Source: Chara braunii (lineage: Eukaryota > Streptophyta > Charophyceae > Charales > Characeae). Taken from it: a stretch of 27,257 nt of DNA. Of this stretch, positions 1 through 10,130 are shown one piece after another. The notes below the pieces were generated by a model. It was not told where the DNA came from, did not search any database, and worked only from the letters and a program-made list of their open reading frames with translations. Every line of letters begins with the position of its first letter. The stretch's first letter is position 1. Where the stretch lies: the NCBI GenBank assembly GCA_003427395.1, contig BFEA01000508.1:284072-311328 (forward strand). Reading direction: 5' to 3'. A program made the translations under genes and the position numbers.

Positions 1-666
1 CTGCCTTACCACCATAATACTATATATATTAGGCAATAAGAGAAGCGAGGCTCTAAGAAGTCTGCCTTATCGTCATATTAACGTATATACTAGGTAGTAA
101 GAGGAGCGAGGATCCGGGAAGCCTGCCTTACCACCGTAATATAATATATAAGGCGATAAGAGAAGTGAGGCTCTAAGAAGTATGCCTTATCGCCATATTA
201 ACGTATATACTAGGTGGTAAGAGGAGCGAGGCTCCGGGAAGCCTGCCTTACCACCGTAATGCTATATACTGGGCGATAAGAGAAGCAAGGCTATAAGAAG
301 CCTGCCTTATCGCCATATTAACGTATCTACTAGGTGGTAAGAGGAACGAGGCTCCGGGAAGTCTGCCTTACCACCGTAATACTATATACTAGGTGATAAG
401 AAAAACGAAGCTCTAAGAAGCCTGCCTTATCGCCATATTAACATATATACTAGGTAGTAAGAGGAGCGAGGCTCCGGGAAGCCTGCCTTACCACCGTAAT
501 ACTATATACTATGCGATAAGAGAAGCGAGGCTATAAGAAACCTGCCTTATCGCCATATTAGCGGATATACTAGGTGGTAAGAGAAGCGAGGCTCCGGGAA
601 GATTGCCTTACCACCGTAATACTATATATTAGGCGATAAGAGAAGCGAAGCCTGCCTTATCGCCAT
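1..666 (+). repeat. 60-bp tandem array organised as 120-bp dimers (about 5.5 dimers)
   Basis: Two alternating 60-bp monomers repeat almost exactly in step. Type A starts CTTACCACC and ends GGCGATAAG; type B starts CTTATCGCC and ends GGTGGTAAG. A-type units start near 1, 121, 241, 361, 481 and 601, and B-type units near 61, 181, 301, 421 and 541. A shortened B fragment ends at about 666. The middle of each unit is AT-rich. The arms at each monomer junction are inverted repeats of each other. It may be an LTR- or 3'UTR-derived minisatellite; it continues off the left edge. Confidence 0.9.
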
Positions 667-790
667 CTACTCTCAAAGCCTGATACTAACAAAAGTTTGA
701 GTGTATCCTGTTCAATCGATCATCGAATATCTATTTCCATATAACTGATTCAATCCATTGCTAACTCGCTAATATCTGATTTTAGTGAGG

Positions 791-2273
791 AAGGATAAGT
801 GAGATCTTGACCCAGAGAAACTGATCGCCCGTTGAGATTCTGATTTGATCTTATCATGTGATTCCTCTCTGAATGGAAATAGATGGTATTGCTTGTGATT
901 ACTAGGGATATGCGACTTATAATTAACATTTAAAAAGGGAAAAACTAAGTAGAAACGCTGGGACGAAGAGGCTGGGAATGAATTTTGTTCATTGCCTAGA
1001 CCAACCTGGCAGTGGACTGACACCTAGATCAGGATAGAAGTTAGGTAGTAGGTCAACGGTGAGCGCCGAATTTTTTAGCACAAGTCTAGAAGAGATCTTC
1101 TAGAACCCGGCATTAGAAAAAAGATGTTAAGATTCTTTCGGACTGTGCTGTGTCTACAGGTTCATCACTCTTGAAGAGGACTACGGAAGAAATTCGTAAG
1201 GAACTGCAAATTTTGTTATCATTGGATAACAGGTCGGTGAAACTCCGACTCTACTTCCACATGGCTTGATACCCACACCTAAGACAAAACCTAAGAAGGA
1301 AACAGATAAATATTTCCCCTGTATCTATGCCTAAATGGTCCAAGTCACATTCGGAGGTCTTTGAAAAATGTGAAGGGCTGGGTAAAATAAGTTAGGATTA
1401 GGAAGAAATGTTGTTTTCAAGGTTTTGGGGCGTGAGGGACTTGCTATGAATGGGTTAAAGGTTGACGCTTGTAGCGCATTCTGTGTCTGCATCTATATGC
1501 TTGTATGTGATTTCTTATCGCCCTTTGAGATTCTGATTTGATCAAGAGAAAGGATAAGTGAGATCTTGACCCATAGAAACTTATCGCCCTTTGAGATTCT
1601 GATTTGATCTTATCATGTGATTCCTCTCTGAATGAAAATGAATGGTATTGCTTGTGATTACTAAGGACATGCGACTTATAATTAACCTTGAAAAGAGAAA
1701 AACTAAGTAGAAACGCTGGGATGAAGAGACTGTGAATGGATTATGTTCATTGTCTAGACCAACCAGACAGTGGACTGGCAGTTAGATCAGGATAGAAGTT
1801 AGGTAGTAGGTCAACGGTGAGTGCCGAATTTTTTAGCACAAGTCTAGAAGAGATCTTCTAGAACCCGACATTAGAAAAAAAATGTTAAGACTCTTTCGGA
1901 CTGTTCTGTGTCTACAGGTTCATCACTCTTGGAGAGGACTACAGAAGAAATCCGTAAGGAACTGCAAATTCTGTTATCATTGGATAACAGGTCGGTAGAA
2001 CTCCGACTCTACTTCCACATGGGTTGATACCCACACCTAAGACAAGACCTAAGAAGGAAACAGATAGATTTTTCCCCTGTATCTATGCCTAAATGGTCAA
2101 AGTCCCATTCGGAGGTCTTTGAAAAATGTGAAGGGCTAGGTAAAAGGAGTCAGGATTAGAAAGAAATGTTGTTTTCAAGGTTTTGGGGCATGAGGGACTT
2201 GCTATGAATGAGTTAAAGGTTGACGCTTGTAGCGCATTCTTTGTGTGCATCTGCATGCTTGTATGTGATTCCT
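791..2273 (+). repeat. 0.72-kb direct duplication (791-1513 and 1550-2273)
   Basis: The block beginning AAGGATAAGTGAGATCTTG occurs at 791 and again at 1550, and both copies run to GCTTGTATGTGATT. They are collinear with scattered substitutions and few indels. The spacer 1514-1549 repeats the motif CTTATCGCC..TTTGAGATTCTGATTTGATC, which also occurs near the start of each copy, so unequal crossing-over at that short repeat is a plausible origin. Each copy holds a TCTAGAAGA-ga-TCTTCTAGA palindrome (1085-1104, 1843-1862) and a TGTTATC...GATAACA palindrome (1214-1231, 1971-1990). No coding potential was seen. Confidence 0.85.
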
Positions 2274-2959
2274 TGCATCTGCACAGGTGTTGGGCATTGA
2301 ACTGTCTTCTGAATTTGCGATCATCTGGGCTATTCGGACAACGGGACACAGCAATTGTGAAAGTGAGGTCTACCGCTCATTCAGCTCCCCTGACTTACAT
2401 ACATACCTATATATATCTGTGAATGAGATCATAAGCTGGTCAGAGCTTAGGAAGTCATTTGTCTAGGGTTCTTCTGAGAATGAGAGATTACAAAGGTCAA
2501 CAAAGGAGACATAGAGTCATTGTCATAATTAGCTAAGCGTGAAAGACTGTATGGAAAAGTCGACCTGATTAGATAATCGGTCCGGGAAAGTTAGCGCCTC
2601 GGGGCACGATATACGGGTCAGTCTTAAGGCGTTCTACCGCGCCTATGCCTATGCTACGGCGATCGAGAAAACGCCCTCGGCTGGCCTACCTCTGCGATTG
2701 CATGTAAAAACCTTCGCACGTGGGTTTGTAACTCAGCAGGGATACGCCCACCTAAGGGATGGTGACAACTCCCGCAGGTGGAGGTATGTTGTACCTCGCG
2801 GAATCCCTAACCTGTCGTAGGAAGTCACGAGAGGTATAGCACGCGCACACAGTCGGAGTGGTGTTTTGTTGAGGTAACAAAAATACTATTGCGTGACACG
2901 ACCGTGAGGTCCGACACAAAATTACTTTGCGTCCGGTTGTGGGACCGCCGCGCGCGACA
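2274..2959 (+). other. 3' end of LTR1, non-coding, GC-richer toward the PBS
   Basis: This is the terminal 0.69 kb of LTR1. From about 2640 it aligns with 12780-13118 and 26720-27056, the U5-like ends of the other LTRs. A TATA-like stretch (ACCTATATATATCTG, about 2405-2420) lies at roughly the place where the other LTRs carry TATATATTTATAAG. No gene was recognised. Confidence 0.45.
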
Positions 2960-2961
2960 GG

Positions 2962-2981
2962 TGGCGCCGTTGCCGGGGATC
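2962..2981 (+). other. Primer-binding site 1 (tRNA-Asp type)
   Basis: TGGCGCCGTTGCCGGGGATC is the reverse complement of the 3' end (acceptor CCA plus T-arm) of plant tRNA-Asp over 20 nt. It sits two bases (GG) after the CGACA LTR end. A tRNA-Asp primer is characteristic of Athila-type Ty3/gypsy elements. Confidence 0.88.
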
Positions 2982-3352
2982 TCGCTCCCTAACCGAGGTC
3001 CTCAGTGAACGAACTCGGGTATGGTAAGTCGATGATCTAGGCAAAATGACAACTCGAATCTACTTACCGGGATATAATTTGACTAAGGATTCTGAGTAGG
3101 GAGTACGCAAGGGTGGTCATAGCGTATAAACCACTTGAGGATTTATAGAACGGAATAGATACTAAGAGCGAATAGGTGGTGCAAGTAAGACGACAGTCAG
3201 AGACAACTTGTGAGAAGGGTCGCCCTTGAAAGTGAAAAAAGAAGTATTTTATTGATAGTAATTTGAGGTTATTTAGAATCTCTCAAGGACCGACGGTATT
3301 GGGTCAGATAACTTTAAAGGCTCTATTGTCTAACTATTGTGCTCATATTAAT

Positions 3353-3866
3353 ATGGCACCTAAAGGCCACGGGACTGATACTGGGAGAGGAAGAAGCGGA
3401 AATTAAGCGAAGGTCGCCGAGAGGCCTATAGATTTGACCAAAGAGTGGGAGGATTGGAAAAAGGAAGATGAAGGGCTATAAGAGAAGGAAGAAGGGGTAG
3501 AGGCTCGTAGGCATCAGGACGAGCGGAGTGAGCGTACCCCGTCCCCGGGGAAGATGGCGTATTACAAATGTGAGAGGCATTACGACACCTCACCTCTGCG
3601 TTGTGAGCCACCAAGCCGCCGTTGCTTCGGGTCTTATCCACCGCCTTCTTCCTCTGCTCAAGAACGAAACAATTGACCGTCCTTCCTCACTCCTGCCAAC
3701 CAGAGTTCCAAACAACGCCTCATGTTCCTGATCCTTATGTTGTCTCTCAATCCGCATCATTCGACAGAAGATTGTGCGTCTCCCTGGTGATGTTCTTGTT
3801 ATGTCAACTAGAGATTTGTGGGTTGATCCCCTACTTGCTGTACAAGAAAATTATATGAAGCATTGA
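3353..3866 (+). pseudogene. Degraded coding remnant in gag position
   Basis: An ATG at 3353, about 370 nt after the PBS, opens a peptide starting MAPKGHGTDTGRGRSGN, then a stop. The same frame goes on with charged, protein-like sequence (KEWEDWKKEDEG, EARRHQDERSER) broken by further stops up to the TGA at 3788. Protein-like text then moves to other frames: PEFQTTPHVPDPYVV in frame +1, then GDVLVMSTRDLWVDPLL ending at the TGA at 3864. This looks like one old gene with stops and frameshifts. Position and the basic, glycine-rich start suggest gag. No CCHC zinc knuckle is visible, and the corresponding part of element 2 shows no clear match, so the identity is an inference. Confidence 0.4.
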
Positions 3867-4427
3867 ACGAGCATTTAAGGGAGTCAAGGATTGTGAAGGA
3901 GTTAAGGATGGGCAGATGTAGTGAGAAAGATGTCAGAATCTCTAGGGGAGTGACCCGAGGAGGTGAGGTAGGTGAAAATCGCATATGGTACTTATTGTCA
4001 ATAAGTGGAGTCCGGTGATTTAGCTAGGAGATAGAAGTTGAAGAAGGTGGTAATGTGTTAATTTAAGCATGTATAAAACTAGGAACTTGAAGTGTAAGAC
4101 AAGTGAGATAGGGAAATAGATCAACAATAGAGGTGGATTGAGTACGTGACTCATGCACGTGAATCGACTCATTCAGACTTTTGTTAGTCTAAGGGCTATA
4201 CTTGCGAGCAAAGTTACGGGTGGAGGCCTGTTTGGTCAGAAGTCTGGCAGATCCACAAAAAGGGGGGCGAACAGAACGGATAGAACAACTTATTATGCCA
4301 ACTGTAGTTGCTTGCAAGAAGAGGCACATAATCCTAAGTATAGTTAGTGAGGAATTGAGAAAGTATGTGTCAAACCATCTTGTTTATGTTCAACTTGGTG
4401 ACTATATTCAGGCATGAGGGTAGTTGT
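3867..4427 (+). other. Non-coding internal stretch of element 1
   Basis: No convincing reading frame, structure or repeat was recognised here. It lies between the gag-position remnant and the 14-bp minisatellite. Short open frames at 4153-4417 lack protein-like composition in any consistent frame. Confidence 0.4.
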
Positions 4428-4737
4428 TTAAACTCGTCCACCTTAGACCGTCTACTTGAATATACCCAGTTGAATCTAAGCACTTAAATCCATTCTCTTA
4501 AGGTCATTCATTTGAGGTTATCCATTTAAAAATTAACCATTCATGTCACTCTATTTTAAGCCTATTCATGTGAAACTATTTATCTAATGTTTTTTTATTC
4601 ATGGTTAATTGTTTGAGTTGTCTATCTAAGTTTATTTATTTTAGACTGTGCACTCAAATTCATCCGTCTGAGCTAATCAAATTTCGCTATTCCTCTATGT
4701 TTATTTCACTTGAGTCCATACATCTGGATTACTCTCC
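4428..4737 (+). repeat. Degenerate 14-bp minisatellite, 22 units
   Basis: Reading from 4428 in steps of 14, nearly every unit starts with a YTTRAR-type core followed by a T/A-rich stretch ending in CA or CAT (for example TTGAATCTAAGCAC, TTGAGGTTATCCAT, TTAAGCCTATTCAT). The phase holds from 4428 to 4737 with one 2-bp slip near 4554. Individual units differ so much that the array is inconspicuous except by its period. The same periodicity exists in element 2 at 14041-14390, so it is ancestral to the family. Confidence 0.8.
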
Positions 4738-4768
4738 TTATAAAGGATAGAGAAGCTATGCAGAGTCC

Positions 4769-5345
4769 ATGTCCAATGCGAGATCGGGGGTGAATGGAGT
4801 GATCAACTCCCTGAGAGGAGGGATTCTCTCGAGAGGTGGTCAATGTGTAGAATCTACCCTTGGGGGAGTTACAATTATAAGTTATCATTTCCCTGACAGA
4901 TGGCTTGAAGGAGCTATAAATCCGTCTTCTAAGGTAGTAGTGAGACCCGCGCCGGAACTATGTTCCTAGTCCGTAGTGGGGTGTTGTCACCTGACTCGGA
5001 CCCTTTGAGGAATGGTGGCTACATTACTACTGAGAAGGAGGAAAGTGTTTGAACCTTGTTAGACTATGGTCTATGATGGAGGCAACTACTACATGCCGCA
5101 AGGAGGTAGGGGGTGATTCCCCAACTATCTTTGTGTTAAGTGGGTTCATCATCACGAGAAATGATATGTCATCCTGGAACGTGTATGGTGAGGTTGTCTA
5201 CTAATTGACAAGAGTTTGCAAGAGACGGATACTGGAATCGGGGGGTGAAGCAGTGAGGCTTGGTCCTTGAGCGGGGCTCGAGAGTCTAAGATGTTATCCC
5301 TTTAAGGGATTACACTGCCCGTTGCCACAATATACTCCTATCAAA
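4769..5345 (+). other. Non-coding block conserved between elements 1 and 2
   Basis: This stretch aligns with 14430-15003. Shared segments include GTAGTGAGACCC, ACTATGTTCCTGGTCC-like, AAGGAGGAAAGTGTTTGA, CTACATGCCGCA, TTGAGCGGGGCTCGAG and GGATTACACTGCCC. Indels are not in multiples of three and no frame stays open in both copies, so it is probably non-coding. It could be an untranslated or cis-acting segment, or merely younger homology. Confidence 0.6.
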
Positions 5346-5781
5346 GTCAGGGAGTAGAATGTAGTACTCTCATTATTTTGCATCCAAAAACATTTTTCAT
5401 TGAAAATATTTATTGATTACAGCATGACTATTGTCTATGATCGTAACAAATACCATAAGTTTTCCGTCATCACCAATGTATGCATATGCATATTCAACTA
5501 TTATAATTATTAATTATTGTGATTACTATGACAATATGTCCCCAATATGAGTAACGGTCATTATAATAATTATGATCTTTAGAAATTGCAAGTGCATTAC
5601 TATCGCAATATACTATTATGACCTGCTTTTGAATGGTCTTAGACGTTGAAAATTACCAATGGTAGTAAGGTATGGTTTGAATATCAGCTTTCGGGAAGAA
5701 TATTGAAGGAAGGAGAGACTCTATGTAGTGATGGGAGGCGTTTGTTGGACGTTTGTCTGTGTGAGCAGGACCTAGGGGTAG
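5346..5781 (+). other. AT-rich non-coding stretch before the conserved reading frame
   Basis: It is rich in TATTATAATTATTAATT-type sequence and corresponds to 15004-15440 of element 2. No gene was seen. In the frame of the downstream reading frame, a TAG at 5779 closes it upstream. Confidence 0.4.
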
Positions 5782-6146
5782 CTGAAGAAGGTCAGAGTGT
5801 TGTATTCTAGGGAAAATCCCAATATAGTCTTGCGTATTGAAAAGGAGGGCGGACTAGAGATGTCCTTGCCAAAACGAGTCAGGGAGAATGAGTGTATCGC
5901 TTCATGGTGGGGTACATCTTTGAATGAGGGTATCTTTATTTGGATTGAATCTGGCTTCGATGATGTTGGAGACAATGCAATTGTGAAAGTAACCATATAC
6001 ATCTCATCGTCCTTTTGGGTTACACTTGGTATTGAGCTGACACTGGCACGTGGGAGTCTGCTCGCGACACCCTTAAGGCTAGCTGAGATAGTTGCCGCAA
6101 AGTGGTCAAAAAAAATATGTCGGAAAAGAGAGGAGTCAGTATCCGT
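5782..6146 (+). pseudogene. Conserved element reading frame, copy 1 (3' truncated by LTR2)
   Basis: The frame is open from 5782, after a TAG at 5779, to the LTR2 boundary, then runs by chance into the LTR until 6207. It aligns without gaps, in the same frame, with the reading frame at 15463-15825. Shared segments include GGLEMSLP, WGxxxxxG, WIESGF, AIVxVTxY, GIELxLxxxS, PLxxAE and KW. Codon pairs differ mostly in third positions (GGC/GGT, GAA/GAG, ATT/ATC, GCA/GCG, GTA/GTG). Most amino-acid changes are conservative (K/R, D/N, I/V/L), which suggests past selection on a protein. I do not recognise the family: no zinc knuckle, protease or polymerase motif is visible. No convincing ATG starts it, so the true start, or a splice acceptor, is unknown. 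Confidence 0.5.
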
Positions 6147-6150
6147 TGTC

Positions 6151-6180
6151 GGCGCGAATACCCTTACTAGGGTATCCGCC
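6151..6180 (+). other. Hairpin at the 5' end of LTR2
   Basis: GCGAATACCC (6154-6163) and GGGTATCCGC (6170-6179) pair with one mismatch around a 6-nt loop, four bases inside the LTR start after GGC. The same arms occur in LTR3 at 19034-19059, with a loop change (TTACTA to TTACAA). It may matter for integrase end recognition or simply be conserved by shared descent. Confidence 0.6.
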
Positions 6181-7100
6181 CTGTTTTTTGCATGCGACAG
6201 AAAATAAGGTTGGGTTGGAATTTGAGTGTTCCTCGTGAGGCCGGGCAAAGTCTGTGGTTTACATTGATTGGATGGTTGACTAGAGTAGAGAGTGCGTGGG
6301 TGCGGGGGTTTGAGGCGCGCGCGACTCCGCTTCTATCTTTGATTAGGAAGCCGGCGCGGACGCCGGTCGGTTTATTTTTTTTATTTTTCCTTTATTTTTT
6401 ATTTTTTTAGTTACTCTTGATTAAACTAGAATCTAGGGGATAGTTTCTTTCGATGGCTACGTTTGACCGCGTGGTTTGAGTTGGCTGGCGCGGGCGCAGG
6501 GGAGTTGCGCAACCAGGTTACAGGCCCTGAGCGCCGCGCCGCACTACCTTGTATGGTATTTTGCGGGCATTAATCATAGGCTTGGGCTTAGCCCTATTGG
6601 TTGCGATATCGGGTTCGTGAGGCGGAGGTTCAGGGGTCGAGGCCAGCGGGCGCCGGTGCAGCAACGGCGTGGAGGAAACCGAGGGGTTGAGGGATCGACG
6701 GGGCTATCCCCCTCTGGTTTTGCCGGTAGGCGCAACTATGGGCCCGAGCTGTGGCACTGGCAAGGTGTCGGGAGTCCCTCCCTTGTCCGTGCTTCGAGTT
6801 TTATACCCCCTTCTGATTTTGTTTTTTTGTGTTGTCTCCGTCTACTCGCATCTCGTACTGAGGCGCGATGCGGGGATCTGGGCTAGGGCCTGAGGGCCTA
6901 GCTAAGTGGGTACATCTGTGGGCTGTTGAAGAGTAGGCCTGTAGCCGAACCCAGATAGTGGAACTTGACGAGTAAAGACCAAACAACTTTACGTACTTGG
7001 GCCACGCGAGCTTGAAACGTCGTAGGGTACGGCCCATGCCAAGTCCTTTAGGGCATTCGTAAAGGTAGGAGCGCTGCGGGGGAGGTTAGCCGTAGCCGGG
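6181..7100 (+). other. 5' LTR2 segment: T-rich tract and GC-rich stretch, no gene
   Basis: It holds a short hairpin CCGGCG-cgga-CGCCGG (6351-6366) followed by a T-rich tract (6371-6409), then GC-rich sequence. Open frames at 6476-6893 are conserved in LTR3 only as far as the nucleotide sequence is, and are shifted by indels, so no product is claimed. Confidence 0.4.
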
Positions 7101-8199
7101 GTACGGAGTAGCCAATTCAAAGCGGGCCGCACCGGTCAGAACCCAGATGCGGGTCCCGCCAGGTGCAGGTGGGGGTAGGAGTGAACCTGGACTGGCAGGG
7201 GGCTGAGTCCCTCCGAAATGCCCGAAAGAGGGGGCTCGCGGACTTCCCAGTAGCAAGGTAGGGACCGTGGTGGACATCGTAGCGCTACGACGGTGCTAGC
7301 CATTCGTCGGAGTTGGGTATAGGGGCGAAAGACTAATCGAACCGGCTTGTGACCGACGCTCCCCGAAGTCGTTTGTAGGACGCCTGGGATTGGCATATCC
7401 CTCAGCAGTAAGCGGAGCAAGCATGCAGAACACAGCGGACGGGCGAAGTGAAGAGAGGGAATGAACCAAGACGAGCGGTGTGCCAGGTGCGGGGAGACGT
7501 AGGTGGAGGTACTGTGGGCAGGAGAAGGCAATGGGTGCTAGGCGTGAGGAGCGAGGCATGGGCGGTGCGTGGCAGAAGAGACGGCCAGCGCGGTGATAGG
7601 CAGCGCAGCGCAGCAGCGGGGAGGGTGCTTGCGCGGCAGAGCAAAGGGCAGCAGCGGAGGTAGTCGGGTGGCACCGGGAGGCATCAAGCAGGATGAGGCA
7701 GCGGGTAGCGGACGTAGAGGGAGCGGGTGCTAAGCGAGGCAGAGAAGGACGAAGGAAACGGGACGGTATCTGGCGTCGGGGGTACGAGCGGGGAAGTGAG
7801 TGTTAGTGAGAAGAGGAAAATAGGGAGTTGAGTACTTCGGGACGGAAACCACGTCCAGGTGCATGAGAGGCGGAGAGAGTGTCGAGGGGAGTTATGGCGT
7901 GAGAAAGAGTGATGTCGGGTCCGTCTCTTAACGGTAACAGGCGAATAAAGAGTCGCTCCCAGCGTTTTAGGCCTCGACGAAGCTGATGGAAGGGTTGGCT
8001 TTAGGAGATAGTCAGTAGATCGAGAGGTTAGATGGAAAAGGACCGCGCGGGAGATAGCGGAAAGGCGAGTTAGTCGCAGCGGAAAAGGGGGTAACGCATG
8101 CAGTACTTCACAGAATCGGTCGAAGAAGGAGTCGATCCGGGGGTTTTGAGAGCTGGCGACCCCGGATCTCAAGTCAGATCTGATGCAGAGTTAGTAAGA
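7101..8199 (+). other. Purine-rich LTR2 segment with CAG/GCG-rich core and broken antisense frames
   Basis: The + strand is strongly G/A-rich, with a GCAGCGCAGCGCAGCAGCGG core near 7600. Its complement therefore yields long Ser/Pro/Leu/Arg-rich open frames (7136-7531, 7402-7674, 7684-8172). The matching stretch of LTR3 has one uninterrupted antisense frame (20123-21055), but here it is split by frameshifts. Composition alone explains the long frames, so no gene is called. Confidence 0.45.
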
Positions 8200-8561
8200 T
8201 TAGAGGTAGTAAGAAAGGAGGTGCGCTGAACTATGGCGGGAGTGAGGGGAAACGAAAAACAAAAAGGTTGCAAATTTCTCAATTCCTAACGGATTTCACT
8301 CGAGTAAAAACCGATTTTGCGGTTTTATAGTTGGGCGAGTTCAATACCGAGGATAATTTTGGTGTTAACATACTAGGTTAGAAGGTTAATAAGAAGGTTA
8401 GTGCGTGGGCGATGGCGGAGGCAAAGAAGGAGTAACGTGGGAAATACGTATCTTTCGCAATTCCGAACGGGTTTCGGCGGGATAAAAGCCGAATCCGTGG
8501 TTTTAAAGCCGGGCGAGTTAATTAGTGAGGTTAGTTTCTGATGTTAGTGGATAGATTTGGG
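8200..8561 (+). repeat. Diverged tandem duplication of a ~178-bp unit in LTR2
   Basis: Unit 1 (8200-8377) and unit 2 (8378 to about 8561) align in order. Both start TTAGA-AGGT-AAGAA, then carry ATGGCGG, CAATTCC-AACGG-TTTC, TAAAA-CCGA, GGTTTTA and GGGCGAGTT. Unit 1 has an AAAACCG...CGGTTTT palindrome. LTR3 has the same pair at 21176-21519, so the duplication predates the two LTRs. Confidence 0.65.
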
Positions 8562-10130
8562 GGTGCGAGAGATAGAAGCTGCGCCCAACAACTATGACTA
8601 TGGAGATGGCGGAAGGGACGCATGGCCGACTGTTTCTCAATGGGATCGGACGAGAGGGAGGAGTTAGAATCAGGATTCTGGGGTAAGGCGAGTGCACTGG
8701 TGAAGGCGGATTTGAGAACAAAGTAGTGGAGTAATAGGGACGAGGCGTAAGGGCTGCGCGGTATGCTACCAAGGTCGGTCATCTATTGAACCGTGTTCGA
8801 GCGGAAGATTCATTCGTAAAATGAAACAGTTTACGAGGGAGATTCGCACTTGTTTCAATACAGCCTGCGAATGATAGATCGAGGCTCACGATTGTTGTCG
8901 TGGCCACCTAGGAAAGGCTGCGTTGCCGTCGTCTCACCCCGACGTACTTGGACCATGATCACGGCTTGATTCACTCGACTGTAAGGTATTCACTGTCAAG
9001 CGGCAGGCAGTCTGAAGTGAGCCGGAAGTCGGAACCTCGAGGCCAAATGGCACGCATAAGGCCAGGAAGTTGGGTACAGTTCTATGTTTTAGTGTAAGGT
9101 ACACTCCGGGCTTCTTATTCTATCGATGTAGGTAACGGGAGCTCAGTGGCGAAGTAGAAGACTTACCCACGAGTGGTCGGAGACCTGCCTGTAAGGCAGT
9201 ACGTACCCAGCCTACCAGTGGAAGAGCCCACTCACAATCTCTTTCACAGGCGTTGACAGCGATGTGGCACCCGACAGTTCTGTAGCCCGCAATCGCACCG
9301 AAATTTTCGTTTGTCCATCTGTGGCAGTCAGTTGAGTGTGAGCAGGGCTGTCCGTTATCAAACGAGTGAGAACAGTGTTGTTTGCAGCTAAAAGAGTGGG
9401 GCGGGGCTGTGAGCAGCAAATCAGGCGGGCTTAGCAACCAATCAAGTCGGCTGTTTGCAACTACTTAAGTGAGCAGATGCGGCGGGCTCAGTCGGACAGT
9501 GCTGCAGTCACAATCAGTGGTTGACGGATTGTTGTGTATGAAGCACAACTGTTGACTAAGTTTTCCAGGACCAGCGTGAGTTTCTATTTTGAACACAACA
9601 TGTGTTCTGGTTTAACGCAGCCTGTTGGTGGACCATTACTGCACTTATCTCCCAATGGTTGTAGCGGTCTGCTGATTAGTGGGTGAGGCGCTGCAACTTG
9701 GGGGAGTAGTCAAATTCTACAAGAAGGTGAGCGGGTAGTTGACAAGCGGAATAAAGCCATAACGTTAACCACCGACTGACATACCGATCCTATTGGTCGA
9801 GAAAGCAGCAGACCGACTGCGAAGGTACAGGCTTAGCTACTAGCCGAGGTGCTGCTCGTCCCGCGGCATAGAGTGGTTAAAGACCAGTCACGTGGGTGCA
9901 AGTCTACCCATAGATAAAGGATTTGGGTGGCAAACTCGGTGGAAAGGCTAAGTCGTTGGGAAGGGGGACCCTGCTGCAAGTGGGAGGACCATCTGGAAGT
10001 CAACAATGGAGATGTTGTAGTGATTTGGAGAGTCGTTAGGGGGTGATTTGTTGGCAATTTGAATTTGGATTGACTAGCGGTTGCTCGATCTGGCCGCCAT
10101 TGCGGGGCCCTCAGGTGCACGAAGGTTACA
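8562..10130 (+). other. Mid LTR2, non-coding
   Basis: This stretch is collinear with LTR3 21520-23090 and has small indels that break every short open frame. I saw no tandem repeat, promoter motif or protein-like frame in it. A small inverted repeat, CTGCC-tgtaa-GGCAG, lies near 9185-9199. Confidence 0.4.

Larger units (their letters stand above)
1..2959 (+). mobile_element. LTR1: 3' part of an older, diverged giant LTR (5' end outside window)
   Basis: The sequence ends in GCGACA two bases before a tRNA-Asp primer-binding site, as expected for the 3' end of a 5' LTR. The last 350 bp align, with many differences, to the ends of the two later LTRs (shared blocks around ACGCCCTCGGCTGG, the GAGAGGTAT segment and the terminal CGACA). 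The palindrome CTGTTATC...GATAACAG is also shared with them. Its divergence from LTR2 and LTR3 is far greater than between those two, so it belongs to another subfamily or an older insertion. Its 5' boundary is not in the window, and membership of the first 670 bp (tandem array) in the LTR is inferred from continuity only. No protein-coding potential was recognised in it. Confidence 0.6.
2960..6146 (+). mobile_element. Internal region of element 1, truncated by LTR2
   Basis: It runs from the PBS to the start of LTR2. It holds a coding remnant in gag position, a 14-bp minisatellite, a block conserved with element 2 (4769-5345 versus 14430-15003) and the 5' part of a conserved reading frame. 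Alignment to element 2 stops exactly at 6146, where the next base starts TGTCGGCG of LTR2, so the rest of the region was displaced by an insertion or lost in recombination. No reverse transcriptase or integrase motif was recognised in any frame. Confidence 0.65.

Noticed and set aside
1-666. Regular 60-bp repeats resembling a CRISPR array
   Set aside because: The whole 60 bp repeats, there are no unique spacers, and the context is plant retrotransposon DNA.
6351-6409. GC hairpin followed by a T-run, like a bacterial terminator
   Set aside because: The host is eukaryotic, the T-run is interrupted, and one arm is already mismatched in LTR3.
6476-6893. 136-codon plus-strand frame in LTR2 with a relative at 19342-19803
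   Set aside because: The similarity follows DNA identity, the start differs because of the 107-bp segment, and the content looks random (Gly/Arg-rich from GC).
7136-8172. Long minus-strand open frames in LTR2
   Set aside because: Ser/Pro/Leu/Arg-rich products expected from the complement of a purine-rich strand; frames are shifted relative to LTR3.
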